61,530 bases of DNA, taken from NCBI GenBank assembly GCA_003164095.1, contig PLRX01000112.1, positions 8,227 to 69,756 of the forward strand, given 5' to 3'. Of the stretch, positions 37,858 through 46,795 are shown one piece after another. Position 1 is the stretch's first letter. The number at the start of each line of letters is the position of its first letter. A program made the position numbers and the translations under genes. Under the pieces are notes generated by a model that made no database searches, was not told where the DNA came from, and was given only the letters and a program-made list of their open reading frames with translations. Source of the stretch: Acidimicrobiaceae bacterium. GTDB taxonomy: Bacteria > Actinomycetota > Acidimicrobiia > Acidimicrobiales > RAAP-2.

Positions 37858-38082
37858 TCAGGCGGCCTCGTGCGCGGCGAGTGCATGCCGGATCCCCCGA
37901 ATCGCCCCGTCGAGGGCGTCGATCAGTGCGGTCAGCTGTTCCGACAGGTCGACACCGACATCGTGACGGCCCTGGACGGCGGCGCTGGTGAAGCCGCAGG
38001 CGAACAGGGCGCGGATGAGACCGTCCGCGTCGTCGACCAGGGGACGGAGGGTCGCCGGCGGCTGCAGCGGGTCGGTCGCCAT
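37858..38082 (-). pseudogene. Histidine-kinase dimerisation-domain fragment (DosS-like)
   Basis: A 74-codon frame reads DADGLIRALFACGFTSAAVQ and, after a gap, EQLTALIDALDGAIRGIRHAL. This lines up with the HisKA_3 helix pair of DosS-like kinases (pattern DLHDxVIQRLFATGLSLQ ... VDDLDATIREIRxAIF). The phospho-accepting His and the flanking GAF and ATPase domains are missing. It is either a remnant of a second sensor kinase or a small stand-alone helical protein. Confidence 0.4.
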
Positions 38083-38137
38083 CCGCTGGTGGGTGGTACC
38101 GGCGCCGGATCGGACGACGCCCGCTCAACAGGAGCCG

Positions 38138-38652
38138 CTGCAGGATCGCTGGCACCTCGTGCTGGCGGACCGCCCCGGTCATGGACTGACACCGAAGAAC
38201 GGCGGGGAAGACTTCGAGCGTGACGCCCACCTGCTCGAGGATCTGCTCGAGCCGGGGACCCATGTCGTGGCTCAGTCCTACGGCGGGCTGGTGGCCCTCT
38301 ACATGGCTCAGGCCCATCCGGACCGGGTGGCGTCGCTCGCGCTCATCGAGGTGCCGGCGTTCTGCTTCGCCCCGGATGACCCGGTCGTTTCGGATATGTC
38401 AGCCCGCAACCGGTCGCTGTTCACCCAGCCGCCTGACGACCCGGTCGTGTTCATGCGGAGCGCGTTCGAGATGCTCGGAATCGCCGTGGACATCCCGGAT
38501 CCCCCCCCGAGTTCTTCGTGGACATCGCCGAAGCGATCGCCGAGCAGCTCGGTGGTAGGCACGTCGTCGTGCCGGGCACCGAGCACTCGGTCCAGAACGC
38601 CGGCGAGCCTGTCAACGCACTTCTCGAAGGCCTCTGGCTGTCGGTCGCCTGA
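38138..38652 (+). pseudogene. Alpha/beta hydrolase remnant, truncated and frameshifted
   Basis: The first part reads WHLVLADRPGHGLTP, then HVVAQSYGGLVALYMAQAHP, with the nucleophile elbow in the form QSYGG. It shifts frame at a run of eight C (38501-38508); one extra C would continue into EFFVDIAEAIAEQLGG and VVVPGTEHSVQNAG, the strand and catalytic His of the fold. The N-terminal oxyanion strand is absent and the acid-residue region appears deleted. The C-run shift could be a sequencing error, but the missing start could not. Confidence 0.7.
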
Positions 38653-38697
38653 CCTCATCGGGTCGAGACGCAGCTACCCCACATGGGTTCGAACAGC

Positions 38698-38722
38698 GTC
38701 ATTTCACGAGTCGGTAAATGAC
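38698..38722. repeat. Inverted repeat GTCATTT/AAATGAC
   Basis: Perfect 7-bp arms with an 11-nt spacer, about 50 bp past the 3' end of tRNA-Ala. A weak transcription end for the tRNA is possible; no T-run follows on either strand. Confidence 0.3.
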
Positions 38723-38770
38723 CCGGAAATACCGACGCTGAACAGGGCAAATGTTGAGATTCCGACTCGG

Positions 38771-38844
38771 TGGAGGCGATGGGACTCGAACCCACGACTT
38801 CGACCTTGCAAAGGTCGCACTCTAGCCAACTGAGTTACGCCCCC
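38771..38844 (-). tRNA. tRNA-Ala (UGC)
   Basis: On the minus strand the sequence folds as a full cloverleaf: acceptor GGGGGCG pairing with CGCCTCC (one G-U), D-arm with AGTTGGCTAGAGT, anticodon loop in ACCTTTGCAAGGT giving TGC, and T-arm GTGGGTTCGAGTCCCAT. CCA is not encoded. The 3' end faces the decayed region at 35.7-38.7 kb, the side on which tRNA-targeting elements insert. Confidence 0.96.
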
Positions 38845-38855
38845 GAGGGCTGACG

Positions 38856-38876
38856 GACTGGTCCGCCGGACCAGTC
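38856..38876. repeat. Inverted repeat GACTGGTCC/GGACCAGTC
   Basis: Perfect 9-bp arms with a 3-nt loop, 12 bp upstream of the 5' end of tRNA-Ala (minus strand), overlapping a TTGACT that could be its -35 box. The rest of 38877-39088 holds no gene that I can see. Confidence 0.4.
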
Positions 38877-39088
38877 AACCGTACCAGTCGCCCCGGTGTG
38901 GGCTGCACCTGCGTCTCTTCGGCCGGACGCTGTCGCAGGCGACCGTTACCGTCGCCCCACCCAGGTGATCCTCCTGCTCCGCCCCGCCGGAGCATCCGGA
39001 CGGCGCCACCCGTGCTCGCTCCCGACCGGAGCCCCCCTTCCACGGGGCGCCCGTCGACCGGGCGTCCACGCAACGCAAGGAGCCAGCC

Positions 39089-39913
39089 ATGGCCCCCACC
39101 GATCGTGACCACCTGCTCGACACGTTGACCGAGGGCATCGAAGCCCTGACGACCTCGCAGGCCTGGCGGGCCCACTTGGAGGCCCAGGGCCGCTTCCACC
39201 GCTACAGCTTCTCCAACGCCCTCCTCATCTGCCGGCAGGACCCGGATGCCAGCCGGGTCGCCGGCTTCGCCACCTGGAAGTCCTTCGGGCGTGCCGTCCG
39301 CAAGGGTGAGCGGGCCATCTGGATCCTCGCCCCGATGACCGGGCGCCGGACGCGTACGGCGGAGGGGGAGGAGTTCCGGCCGATCCTCGGGTTCCGCCCC
39401 GTGCCCGTCTTCGACGTGGCCCAGACCGACGGCGAGCCGCTTCCCGAGATCTGTCGGAACCTCGTGGGCGATGACACCGCCGCGTCCTTCGATGTCCTGG
39501 TAGCCCGGGCCACCTGCCTCGGCTACACCGTCGAGGTCACCGAGCTCCCGGGCACAACCAACGGGGACTGCTCGTTCGCCCGCAGGCGGATCCGGGTCGA
39601 GCGCCGGAACGGGCCGGCCCAGCAGGTGAAGACGTTGGCCCACGAACTGGCCCACGCGCTCCTGCACGAGGGGACCGAGGACCGCCCCCTAGCCGAGCTC
39701 GAGGCGGAGTCGACCGCCTTCGTGGTGTGCCGGACCCTCGGGCTCGACACGTCGGGGTACACCTTCGGCTACGTCGCCTGCTGGGCCGGGGGCGGCCCCG
39801 AGGCGATCGCACGGATCAAGGCCTCGGGGTCGAGGATCCAGCATGCCGCCTCGGTCATCCTGGACTCGCTCGAGGTCGCCGGGTCGGGCACGGTGTCACC
39901 CACCGCCGCATGA
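39089..39913 (+). CDS. ArdC-like protein: ssDNA-binding N-domain plus ImmA/IrrE metallopeptidase
   Basis: 274 residues. The N-terminal half has the ArdC-N pattern YSFSNALLICRQ, GFATWKSFGRAVRKGERAIWIL and FRPVPVFDVAQT. The C-terminal half is an ImmA/IrrE zinc peptidase with TLAHELAHALLH (HELAH at 185-189) and downstream Glu in AELEAES. ArdC proteins from plasmids block restriction during conjugative entry; chromosomal actinobacterial homologues are common and may have other roles. AAGGAG precedes the ATG. Its place beside tRNA-Ala and a decayed zone makes a mobile-element origin possible. Confidence 0.8.
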   Translation: MAPTDRDHLLDTLTEGIEALTTSQAWRAHLEAQGRFHRYSFSNALLICRQDPDASRVAGFATWKSFGRAVRKGERAIWILAPMTGRRTRTAEGEEFRPILGFRPVPVFDVAQTDGEPLPEICRNLVGDDTAASFDVLVARATCLGYTVEVTELPGTTNGDCSFARRRIRVERRNGPAQQVKTLAHELAHALLHEGTEDRPLAELEAESTAFVVCRTLGLDTSGYTFGYVACWAGGGPEAIARIKASGSRIQHAASVILDSLEVAGSGTVSPTAA

Positions 39914-39922
39914 GCCTCCTGG

Positions 39923-40420
39923 TCAGCCGTGTGCCTCCGCCCGGTCGTAGGAGCGGGCGATCTCCTCCCAGGCCGCCTCCACGCCGTCGAAGCCGCGGAC
40001 CTCGGTCCGCTTGTGGGGCTCGAGGTCCTTGTAGACCTCGAAGAAGTGTGCGATCTCGAAGGTGAGGTGCGGGGGGAGCGCGTCGAGGTTGCGTACCCCC
40101 TCCCACATCGGATCACCACAAGCCACGCAGATGATCTTGGCGTCGGGGCCCTTTTCGTCGGTCATCCAGAACACGCCCACCGGACGGCTCTCGACCATGC
40201 ACCCCGGGAAGGTCGGCTCGTCGAGCAGCACCAGCGCGTCGAGCGGGTCGCCGTCCTCGGCCAGCGTGTCGGGCACGAACCCGTAGTCGGCGGGGTAGAA
40301 GGTCGCCGAGAACAGACGTCGATCGAGGCGGAAGACGTGGGCCTCGTGGTCGTACTCGTACTTGTTGCGGCTCCCCCTGGGTATCTCCACCATGACGTCG
40401 ATCGTGCGATCCGTGTCCAT
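39923..40420 (-). CDS. ppa: Family I inorganic pyrophosphatase
   Basis: 165 residues. GSRNKYEYDHEAHVFRLDR, FYPADYGFVPDTL and the metal-binding EDGDPLDALVLLDEP (D-x-D-P-x-D) are all intact. It hydrolyses pyrophosphate in the cytoplasm, pulling biosynthetic reactions forward. GAGGAAAGGG lies before the ATG. It is divergent from polyphosphate kinase across a 122-bp gap, a sensible pairing for phosphate metabolism. Confidence 0.96.
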   Translation of the reverse strand: MDTDRTIDVMVEIPRGSRNKYEYDHEAHVFRLDRRLFSATFYPADYGFVPDTLAEDGDPLDALVLLDEPTFPGCMVESRPVGVFWMTDEKGPDAKIICVACGDPMWEGVRNLDALPPHLTFEIAHFFEVYKDLEPHKRTEVRGFDGVEAAWEEIARSYDRAEAHG

Positions 40421-40530
40421 TCGCCTGCCCTTTCCTCAGTTAAGCGGCGCTCCCATTGTGGCGCATCGCGACGGGACTCCCGACGGGCAGCGCGCGGGCC
40501 CCGGCCCGTTGGGCTCCGAGGGTGGCTTGC

Positions 40531-40536
40531 TAACGT
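40531..40536 (+). promoter_or_regulatory. -10 box (TAACGT) for a leaderless start
   Basis: TAACGT, 6 nt before the GTG at 40543. Confidence 0.6.
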
Positions 40537-40542
40537 TGTGGT

Positions 40543-42660
40543 GTGAGCAACGACCCCCCTACTGGCGCCACGGCCGGGACGGAGGCCGGGCCCGAGTCGC
40601 AGTACTTCGCCCGACAGCTCTCCGACCTGGACTTCAACGACCGCCTCCTCGATCTGGTGGCCGAGGAGGGGCTCCCGCTCCTGGAACGGGTGAAGTTCCT
40701 CATCCTCTTCTCCGAGCGGATCGACGAGTTCTTCCAGGTCCAGGTGGCCGGTCTGCGCCGGCAGGTGGTCGCCGGCATCACCAGTCGGGCGCTCAATGGC
40801 AGCACCCCCGAGCAGCTCCTCTACGACGTCCGGGCCTCGCTCGAGCGGATGGTCCGCCGACAGGAGTCCCTGCTCCTCGAGACGCTGACCCCGGCGCTGA
40901 CCCGGGAGGGGATCGAGTTGTGCCAGTGGGAGGAGCTGGGCGCCAGCGACCGCAACTACCTCCACGACCTGTTCGACCGGCTCATCCTCCCGGTGGTGAC
41001 GCCGCTGACGGTCGATCCGAGCCACCCGTTCCCCTACATCTCGAACCTCTCCCTCAACATCGGCGTGGAGGTGCGCAGCCGAACCGAGGACACGTCGCGC
41101 TTCGCCAGGGTGAAGATCCCGCCGAACGTCGACCGCCTGCTGCCCCTGCCCGGCGGCGAGCGGTTCGTGCCCCTCGAGCAGGTCATGACCGCCTTCCTCG
41201 ACGAGCTGTTCCCCGGCATGGAGGTCGGCGAGGCCTGCGTCTTCCGGGTCACGCGCGACGCCGACCTCGCCCTGGACGACGATGCCGCCGACGACCTGCT
41301 CCTCGCCCTCCAGGAGGAGTTGCGCCGCCGCCGGTTCCTGCCCGTGGTCCGCCTGGAGATCGACTCGCGCACCTCGGAGTCCCCTGTGGAGCGGCTGACG
41401 GAGGAGCTCGGCCTCGGCCCCGACGACGTCTACCGCTTCGCGGGCCCGCTGGGACTCGGCTGCCTCTGGGCCATCTACGGCCTCGACCGTCCCGACCTCC
41501 ACGACCGCCCGTGGACCCCGCTCGTCCCGCCCGCGTTCACGTCGGTGGAGCGCGACGAGGGCGCCAGCATCTTCACCGTTCTGGACCGGCAGGACGTACT
41601 GGTCCACCATCCCTATGACTCGTTCTCCGCCTCGGTGGAGGAGATGCTCAACGAGGCGGCCGAGGACCCGCACGTCCTGGCCATCAAGCAGTGCCTCTAC
41701 CGGACGTCTGGAGACAGCGCCATCGTTGCCGCGCTGATCCGGGCGGCCGAGCGCGGCAAGCAGGTCGCGGTCCTGGTCGAGGTCACGGCGCGGTTCGACG
41801 AGGAGGCCAACATCGGCTGGGCCCGCGCCCTGGAAGAGGCGGGTGCCCATGTGATCTACGGGCTCATGGGGCTCAAGACCCATGCCAAGACCACGCTGGT
41901 CGTGCGTCAGGAAGGAGACGCCGTCCGCCTCTACTGCCACGTGGGCACCGGCAATTACAACCCCAAGACGGCCCGCATGTACGAGGACCTGGGTGTGCTG
42001 TCCAGTCGTCCCGAGCTGGGTGCCGATGTGACCCGCTTCTTCAACTACATCACCGGGTTCAGTCAACCCCCGCACTACCGGGAGCTGGTGACGTCGCCCG
42101 GCGGCATCCGCGACCGGGTGGTCGAGCTCATCGACGAGGAGGCCAAGGCCGGTCCCGACGGGCGGATCGCCATCAAGGTGAACGGACTCGACGACGTAGC
42201 CGTGATCGACGCCCTCTACCGCGCCTCCCAGGCCGGCGTGCCCATCGAGCTCATCATCCGGGGCATCTGCTGTCTGCGCCCCGGCGTGCCCGGCCTGTCC
42301 GAGACGGTGCACGTGCGCTCCATCGTGGGGCGGTTCCTCGAGCACTCCCGGATCCTCCGGTTCGGTGGGGCGGCCGGCCGACCTGCCGTGTACTACATCG
42401 GTTCCGCCGACCTGAGGCGGCGTAACCTGGACCGTCGTGTGGAGGCCATGATCCCGGTGGCGGACCCCGAAGCCGTCGGACGGCTGGAGGAGATCCTGGC
42501 GTTCAACCTGGCCGACGACGTGCAGTCCTGGTCACTGGCGTCCGACGGCTCGTGGCACCGCATCCCGACGGTCCTGGGCAACGCCACCCAGGCGTCGCTC
42601 GAGGAGGCTGCCCTCAAACGAGGCGACCTCCTGGACCGCCCCCGCACACCGCGGTCCTGA
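40543..42660 (+). CDS. ppk: Polyphosphate kinase 1
   Basis: 705 residues, full length. The N-domain opens QYFARQLSDLDFNDRLL. The catalytic C-domains show SVEEMLNEAAEDPHVLAIKQ, KTHAKTTLVVR and the autophosphorylated His motif LYCHVGTGNYNPKTARMYED. It makes long-chain polyphosphate from ATP and reverses the reaction, and polyphosphate stores energy and phosphate. The GTG is set by the TAACGT box. The membrane-protein gene at 42665 begins 4 nt after its stop. Confidence 0.97.
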   Translation: MSNDPPTGATAGTEAGPESQYFARQLSDLDFNDRLLDLVAEEGLPLLERVKFLILFSERIDEFFQVQVAGLRRQVVAGITSRALNGSTPEQLLYDVRASLERMVRRQESLLLETLTPALTREGIELCQWEELGASDRNYLHDLFDRLILPVVTPLTVDPSHPFPYISNLSLNIGVEVRSRTEDTSRFARVKIPPNVDRLLPLPGGERFVPLEQVMTAFLDELFPGMEVGEACVFRVTRDADLALDDDAADDLLLALQEELRRRRFLPVVRLEIDSRTSESPVERLTEELGLGPDDVYRFAGPLGLGCLWAIYGLDRPDLHDRPWTPLVPPAFTSVERDEGASIFTVLDRQDVLVHHPYDSFSASVEEMLNEAAEDPHVLAIKQCLYRTSGDSAIVAALIRAAERGKQVAVLVEVTARFDEEANIGWARALEEAGAHVIYGLMGLKTHAKTTLVVRQEGDAVRLYCHVGTGNYNPKTARMYEDLGVLSSRPELGADVTRFFNYITGFSQPPHYRELVTSPGGIRDRVVELIDEEAKAGPDGRIAIKVNGLDDVAVIDALYRASQAGVPIELIIRGICCLRPGVPGLSETVHVRSIVGRFLEHSRILRFGGAAGRPAVYYIGSADLRRRNLDRRVEAMIPVADPEAVGRLEEILAFNLADDVQSWSLASDGSWHRIPTVLGNATQASLEEAALKRGDLLDRPRTPRS

Positions 42661-42664
42661 GGTA

Positions 42665-43144
42665 GTGGCCGACGACGGGTACACCGACGATGAGGAGCGG
42701 CGCCACCAGGAGCTACTCGACGCAATCCGCGCCCGGTCCCGCCGGATGGCCCTGGCGTACGCCGCCGCCGCCGTGCTGCTCATCCCGTGGACCGTGTATC
42801 TGGCGGTGACGCTGCCTCGGCGTGACATCGACACCCACTACCGGGGCGCCTGGGTCGGATTCGACATCCTGCTGGTGGTGGCCATCCTGCTGACCGCCTA
42901 CTACGCCTTCCGGATGGACGACCGGGTCCAGCTGCCGGCCACGGCCACGGCAACCCTGCTCATCGTCGACGCCTGGTTCGACGTCATGACGGCGGGGCGA
43001 CGGGCCAATCTCTACCAGGCGGTGCTGATGGCACTGTGCATCGAGATCCCGGCAGCGATCTTCTCGCTCTACCTGGCCCGGCGGGTCAACCGGAACGCGT
43101 GGGTGATCGCCGTGCGCCAGCGCGAGTTCCAGCAGCGCGACTGA
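42665..43144 (+). CDS. Four-TM membrane protein of unknown function
   Basis: 159 residues. An acidic N-terminus (DDGYTDDEERRHQ) precedes four hydrophobic helices at about 28-50, 62-84, 91-112 and 117-139, ending in a charged tail. No catalytic motif is visible. I recognise similar four-helix proteins next to various actinobacterial genes, but no function. The GTG start lies 4 nt after the ppk stop, so co-expression with ppk is likely. Confidence 0.75.
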   Translation: MADDGYTDDEERRHQELLDAIRARSRRMALAYAAAAVLLIPWTVYLAVTLPRRDIDTHYRGAWVGFDILLVVAILLTAYYAFRMDDRVQLPATATATLLIVDAWFDVMTAGRRANLYQAVLMALCIEIPAAIFSLYLARRVNRNAWVIAVRQREFQQRD

Positions 43145-43171
43145 GTCGGGCCGGCCCCACGGGGATGCCGT

Positions 43172-44137
43172 TCAGTCGATGACGACAGTGATGCGGGCCA
43201 TGACGTCGTCGGTGAGGCGGGGCACGACGTCCAGGGCGGCCAGGTTCTCGACGACCTGCTCGACACGACTGGCCCCGGTGATGACCGTCGAGACATGCGG
43301 GTTCTTCACGCACCAGGCGATGGCCATCTGGGCAAGGGTGCAGTCGAGTTCCTCGGCGATGGCCTGCAGGCCGGCCACCTTCTGGTTGCGGTCCGGGTCG
43401 GTCAGCAGGTCGCGCAGCCATTCGTAGCCGGGCAGCGTCGCCCGCGATCCCTCGGGCACCCCGTCGAGGTACTTGCCCGTGAGGAGGCCCGAACTCAAGG
43501 GGCTCCAGGTGGTGAGGCCGAGCCCGATGCTGTCGTAGAGGGGGGCGTACTCCTCCTCGACCCGGTCACGCCACAGCAGGTTGTACTGGGGCTGCTCCAC
43601 GACGGGCTTGTGGAGGTGGTGGCGCTCGGCGATGTCCCACGCCTCGCGCAATGCCTCGGCGGGCCACTCGGAGGTCCCCCAGTAGAGGGCCTTGCCCGCC
43701 GTGATCATGTCGGACATGGCCCACACCGTCTCCTCGACCGGGGTCTCGGCGTCGGGGCGGTGGCAGTAGACGATGTCCACGAAGTCGAGGCCGAGACGCT
43801 CGAGCGAGCCGTCGATGGCCTGCGAGAGGTACTTGCGGTTGAGGGTGTTCCGCATGTTGACGTTGGAGTGGAGCCCCCAGAAGAGTTTGGTGGAGATGAC
43901 GTAGCTGTAGCGGGGCCACCCGAGGGCCCGGATGGCCTCGCCCATGATCCGCTCCGACTCGCCGCCCGAGTAGGCCTCGGCGTTGTCGAAGAAGTTGACC
44001 CCGGCGTCGTAGGCGGCGGCGAGGCAGTCCTCGGCGAGGTTGCCCGCCAGCTGCGGCCCGAACGTGACCCATGAGCCGAACGACAACACGCTGACCTTGA
44101 GGCCGGTGCCGCCGAGGCGTCGGTACTCCATCTCCAT
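43172..44137 (-). CDS. Aldo/keto reductase (KvAB / voltage-gated channel beta-subunit-like)
   Basis: 321 residues. The AKR tetrad is visible: Asp and Tyr in [15 protein letters not shown], Lys in VISTKLFWG and His in [29 protein letters not shown] binds NADP. It resembles the Kv-beta/YghZ subgroup that reduces aldehydes such as methylglyoxal. The ATG at 44137 with GGGAG 5 nt upstream is preferred over one 17 codons earlier. Confidence 0.92.
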   Translation of the reverse strand: MEMEYRRLGGTGLKVSVLSFGSWVTFGPQLAGNLAEDCLAAAYDAGVNFFDNAEAYSGGESERIMGEAIRALGWPRYSYVISTKLFWGLHSNVNMRNTLNRKYLSQAIDGSLERLGLDFVDIVYCHRPDAETPVEETVWAMSDMITAGKALYWGTSEWPAEALREAWDIAERHHLHKPVVEQPQYNLLWRDRVEEEYAPLYDSIGLGLTTWSPLSSGLLTGKYLDGVPEGSRATLPGYEWLRDLLTDPDRNQKVAGLQAIAEELDCTLAQMAIAWCVKNPHVSTVITGASRVEQVVENLAALDVVPRLTDDVMARITVVID

Positions 44138-44266
44138 GGTGGCTCCCTTGGTGTCCTGTCCGATGTCTCGGATCCGATCCGTGGGCATCCTAGGGGCTCG
44201 CGCGGCACGGCACGCCGGGCCGCGACCACCTGACCCGGGCCGCCCGCCGTGCGCGATGCTGGCCCG

Positions 44267-45349
44267 GTGAACGACGCACCCGTGCCGGCCGGACCCCTCC
44301 TCCCCCTGCCCCCGCAGCCGGCTGGGGTGCCGTGGCCGACCGACCGGTGGCCCACGGGCGATCTCCCCGTCGGGGTCGTACTCGACGACCTGATGGAGGC
44401 GGCCTTCGACCCGGACGGGCCGCTACATGACACCTTTGCGGTGGTGGTCGTCCACGGCGGCCGACTGGTCCACGAGCGCTACGGCGGCATCCTCCCGCGG
44501 TTCGACGATCCGGGCCGGCCGGTAGAGGCGGATACTCCGCTGCTGTCGTGGTCGGTCGCCAAGTCGATGCTCCACGCAGTGGTCGGGATGCTGGTCGGCG
44601 ACGGACTGCTCGATCCGGCGTCGCCCGCCGACGTGCCGCTGTGGTCGACGCCGGACGACCCCCGGGGTGCGATCACGTTGGGGGACCTGCTCGCGATGCG
44701 CGACGGGCTGGCGTTCTTCGAGGAGTACGAGGACCCGGAGACGTCGGACGTGATCCAGATGCTCTTCGGGCGGGGACAGGCCGACATGGCGGCCTTCGCC
44801 GCCGACCGGCCGCTGGCATCGGCCCCCGGCAGTCGGTTCAACTACTCCACGGGTACGAGCATGGTGGTGTCGGGCATCGTGGCCCGCGTGCTCGGCGGCG
44901 GCGACCCCTATCGGGCCTACCTGGCCGAGCGCCTCTTCTCGCCGATCGGGATGACGACGGCCACCCCGGGATTCGACGAGGCCGGCTCCTGGGTGGCGGG
45001 TTCCTACGTCCACGCCTCGGCACGGGACTACGCCCGCTTCGGACTCCTCTACCTGCGCGACGGCACCTGGGACGGTCGACGCCTACTGCCGGAGGGTTGG
45101 GTGGACGCCGGACGGGCCCCCCGGTCGGTCGATCCCGACGACGGTCACCTGTACGGCGCCCACTGGTGGACCCGGGACGAACCGCGCGGCACGTTCTGGG
45201 CGGCCGGACACGACGGTCAGTTCGTCGACGTGTGCCCGGCCCTCGACCTGGTACTGGTCCGGCTGGGCCGCACGGACGCCGACCGGTCGCCTGAGGTCCG
45301 GGCGTGGCGGGACGAGGTCATCGGGGCGTTCGCAGATGCATCGGGGTGA
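44267..45349 (+). CDS. Serine hydrolase of the beta-lactamase (class C / penicillin-binding) fold
   Basis: 360 residues. SWSVAKSML carries the S-x-x-K nucleophile motif, [10 protein letters not shown] the Y-S-x motif, and [12 protein letters not shown] the third (H-x-G) motif. Without a signal peptide, it is probably a cytoplasmic esterase or 6-aminohexanoate-dimer-hydrolase-like enzyme rather than a resistance enzyme. The GTG start has GATGCT 6 nt upstream. It precedes the Fur operon in the same direction but is separated by an operator-like palindrome. Confidence 0.85.
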   Translation: MNDAPVPAGPLLPLPPQPAGVPWPTDRWPTGDLPVGVVLDDLMEAAFDPDGPLHDTFAVVVVHGGRLVHERYGGILPRFDDPGRPVEADTPLLSWSVAKSMLHAVVGMLVGDGLLDPASPADVPLWSTPDDPRGAITLGDLLAMRDGLAFFEEYEDPETSDVIQMLFGRGQADMAAFAADRPLASAPGSRFNYSTGTSMVVSGIVARVLGGGDPYRAYLAERLFSPIGMTTATPGFDEAGSWVAGSYVHASARDYARFGLLYLRDGTWDGRRLLPEGWVDAGRAPRSVDPDDGHLYGAHWWTRDEPRGTFWAAGHDGQFVDVCPALDLVLVRLGRTDADRSPEVRAWRDEVIGAFADASG

Positions 45350-45356
45350 CGGACTG

Positions 45357-45369
45357 ACCGCATTGCGGT
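45357..45369. promoter_or_regulatory. Probable Fur-family operator
   Basis: ACCGCA-T-TGCGGT is a perfect 6-1-6 palindrome, flanked by a wider TGACC...GGTCA pair. The 6-1-6/7-1-7 form is typical of Fur, Zur and PerR boxes. It lies 16 bp before the TACGGT -10 box of the fur gene, so autoregulation is likely. Confidence 0.6.
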
Positions 45370-45385
45370 TGGTCAGGGTGCGTCC

Positions 45386-45391
45386 TACGGT
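45386..45391 (+). promoter_or_regulatory. -10 box (TACGGT) for a leaderless start
   Basis: TACGGT, 6 nt before the GTG at 45398. Confidence 0.6.
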
Positions 45392-45397
45392 GGCTCC

Positions 45398-45868
45398 GTG
45401 AGCAGGTCACTCCCGGTCCACGACCACCTCCACGATGTGCACACGGTCGAAGACGTGTTGGCCCTGGTGCGCGAGCACGGCGGACGGGTCACCACCACGA
45501 GGAGGCTCCTGCTCGAGGCGCTCTTCGAGGGCCCGGGCCACCGGACGGCCGAGGAGCTCGCCGAGACGGTCCAGGCCACTGCCCCCGACGTCGCCCTGTC
45601 GACCGTCTACCGCAACCTCGACGAGCTCGAGCGGCTCGGTGTGGTCGTCCACTCCCACCTCGGGCACGGTCCGGCCACGTACCACTTGGCCGAGGGTGCG
45701 CACTGCCACTTCGTCTGCCAGGACTGCGGGGCCGCGGTCGAAGCGCCCGACGAGCTCTTCGTCGGGCTCGCCCAGGCGGCCCGCGACCGGTACGGGTTCG
45801 AGATCGACACCAGGCACTTCGCCATCCTCGGCCGGTGTGCCGACTGCCGGAAGACAGGCTCCCCGTGA
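45398..45868 (+). CDS. Fur-family transcriptional regulator
   Basis: 156 residues. The winged helix (RVTTTRRLLLEALFEG to STVYRNLDELERLGVV) contains the conserved STVYRNLD recognition helix. CHFVCQDCG and RCADCRKTG are the two C-x2-C structural zinc sites, and AEGAHCHF supplies the sensing-site His residues. Whether it senses iron, zinc, or peroxide is not clear from sequence. Its stop overlaps the VOC gene start (GTGA), and a cupin gene follows, so it heads a three-gene operon preceded by its own probable operator. Confidence 0.9.
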   Translation: MSRSLPVHDHLHDVHTVEDVLALVREHGGRVTTTRRLLLEALFEGPGHRTAEELAETVQATAPDVALSTVYRNLDELERLGVVVHSHLGHGPATYHLAEGAHCHFVCQDCGAAVEAPDELFVGLAQAARDRYGFEIDTRHFAILGRCADCRKTGSP

Positions 45869-46371
45869 CCGATCACGGCATCGACCACGACCGCTCGGCC
45901 GAGTGGGACGACCTGCGGGCCCGCCACCTTCGACCGCCGGGGGAGCGGCCGGCCTCGGCGGCGAGGGGCCTCCACCACTTCGCCGTGGTCTCGAGCGATG
46001 TCGAGCGCACGATCACCTTCTACCAGGACCTGCTCGAATTCCCACTGGCCGAACTGTTCGAGAACCGTGACTACCGAGGGTCGACCCACTTCTTCTTCGA
46101 CGTCGGGAACGGCAACTATCTGGCCTACTTCGACTTCCCTGGTCTCGACCTGGGCGATTACGCCGAGGTCCTGGGCGGCCTGCACCACATCGCCATCAGC
46201 GTGACCCCTGAGCAATTCGACCGTCTCGTGGTGAAGGTCCGCGACGCCGGCATCGAGGTGCACGTGGTGAACGGTGACTCGGCCTACTTCCCGGGTCCCG
46301 ACGGCGAGCGGCTCGAGCTGCTGAGCTACCCGCTGGACGACATGTATGGCACCGTCATCGCCCGCCCGTGA
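45865..46371 (+). CDS. VOC-family (glyoxalase/bleomycin-resistance fold) protein
   Basis: 168 residues. GLHHFAVVSSDVERTITFYQDLLEFPL and GLHHIAISVTPEQFDRLV give two VOC half-motifs, with His residues and a C-terminal PDGERLELLSY Glu as metal ligands. The fold covers glyoxalases, dioxygenases and drug-binding proteins; the substrate is unknown. It is coupled by a 4-nt overlap to the Fur gene, so metal-responsive expression is likely. Confidence 0.85.
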   Translation: MTDHGIDHDRSAEWDDLRARHLRPPGERPASAARGLHHFAVVSSDVERTITFYQDLLEFPLAELFENRDYRGSTHFFFDVGNGNYLAYFDFPGLDLGDYAEVLGGLHHIAISVTPEQFDRLVVKVRDAGIEVHVVNGDSAYFPGPDGERLELLSYPLDDMYGTVIARP

Positions 46372-46381
46372 GCGGCATCCG

Positions 46382-46723
46382 GTGACCGCCGACGCATGGG
46401 CCGATGCCCCGGTGGCGGTCGTCCATGCCCCGTCCGCGACGCTGACCGGCGACGTCGGGACGACCCGGGCGCTGACCCTCGGAACGACGGGGCCCGCCGA
46501 GGTCGGACTGTGGGAGATCGATCCCGGGACGGCACACGACGTCGAGATGGACGAGGTCTTCCTGGTGCTGTCCGGTCGGGCCACGCTGTCGGTCGAGGGC
46601 TGGCCCGACGTTGCCGTGGGCCCCGGCGACGTCGTGCGCCTCCGGGCAGGGGCGCAGACGACCTGGGCGGTGGGTGAGCGGCTGCGCAAGGTCTACGTCG
46701 CCTGGGGTGGCACCGGTCCCTGA
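46382..46723 (+). CDS. Cupin-domain protein
   Basis: 113 residues, one small cupin barrel. EIDPGTAHDVEMDEVFLVLSG gives the His-Glu ligands of cupin motif 1 and GDVVRLRAGAQTTWAV motif 2. It probably binds a metal, but no activity can be assigned. GTG 46382 starts 11 bp after the VOC stop; an upstream ATG at 46346 would overlap it. It closes the Fur-VOC-cupin operon. Confidence 0.75.
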   Translation: MTADAWADAPVAVVHAPSATLTGDVGTTRALTLGTTGPAEVGLWEIDPGTAHDVEMDEVFLVLSGRATLSVEGWPDVAVGPGDVVRLRAGAQTTWAVGERLRKVYVAWGGTGP

Positions 46724-46795
46724 CGGAGGTGCCACTCGAGGCGCCGGTTGCCCTGCAGAGGACGTGCCCACCCGCCGCTGGACCGCCTGAGGGGC

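Noticed and set aside
38690-38771. GGGTTCGAA near 38686 as a second, broken tRNA or att copy
   Set aside because: Only the T-loop-like string is present; no acceptor or anticodon arm, and no repeat of the tRNA-Ala 3' end.
40162-42345. A 727-codon open frame antisense to ppk and ppa
   Set aside because: Low-complexity, no motif; both ppk and ppa are intact on their own frames.
44267-45349. Serine hydrolase as a beta-lactamase resistance gene
   Set aside because: No signal peptide and the third motif is HDG-like rather than KTG; a cytoplasmic esterase or amidase is more likely.
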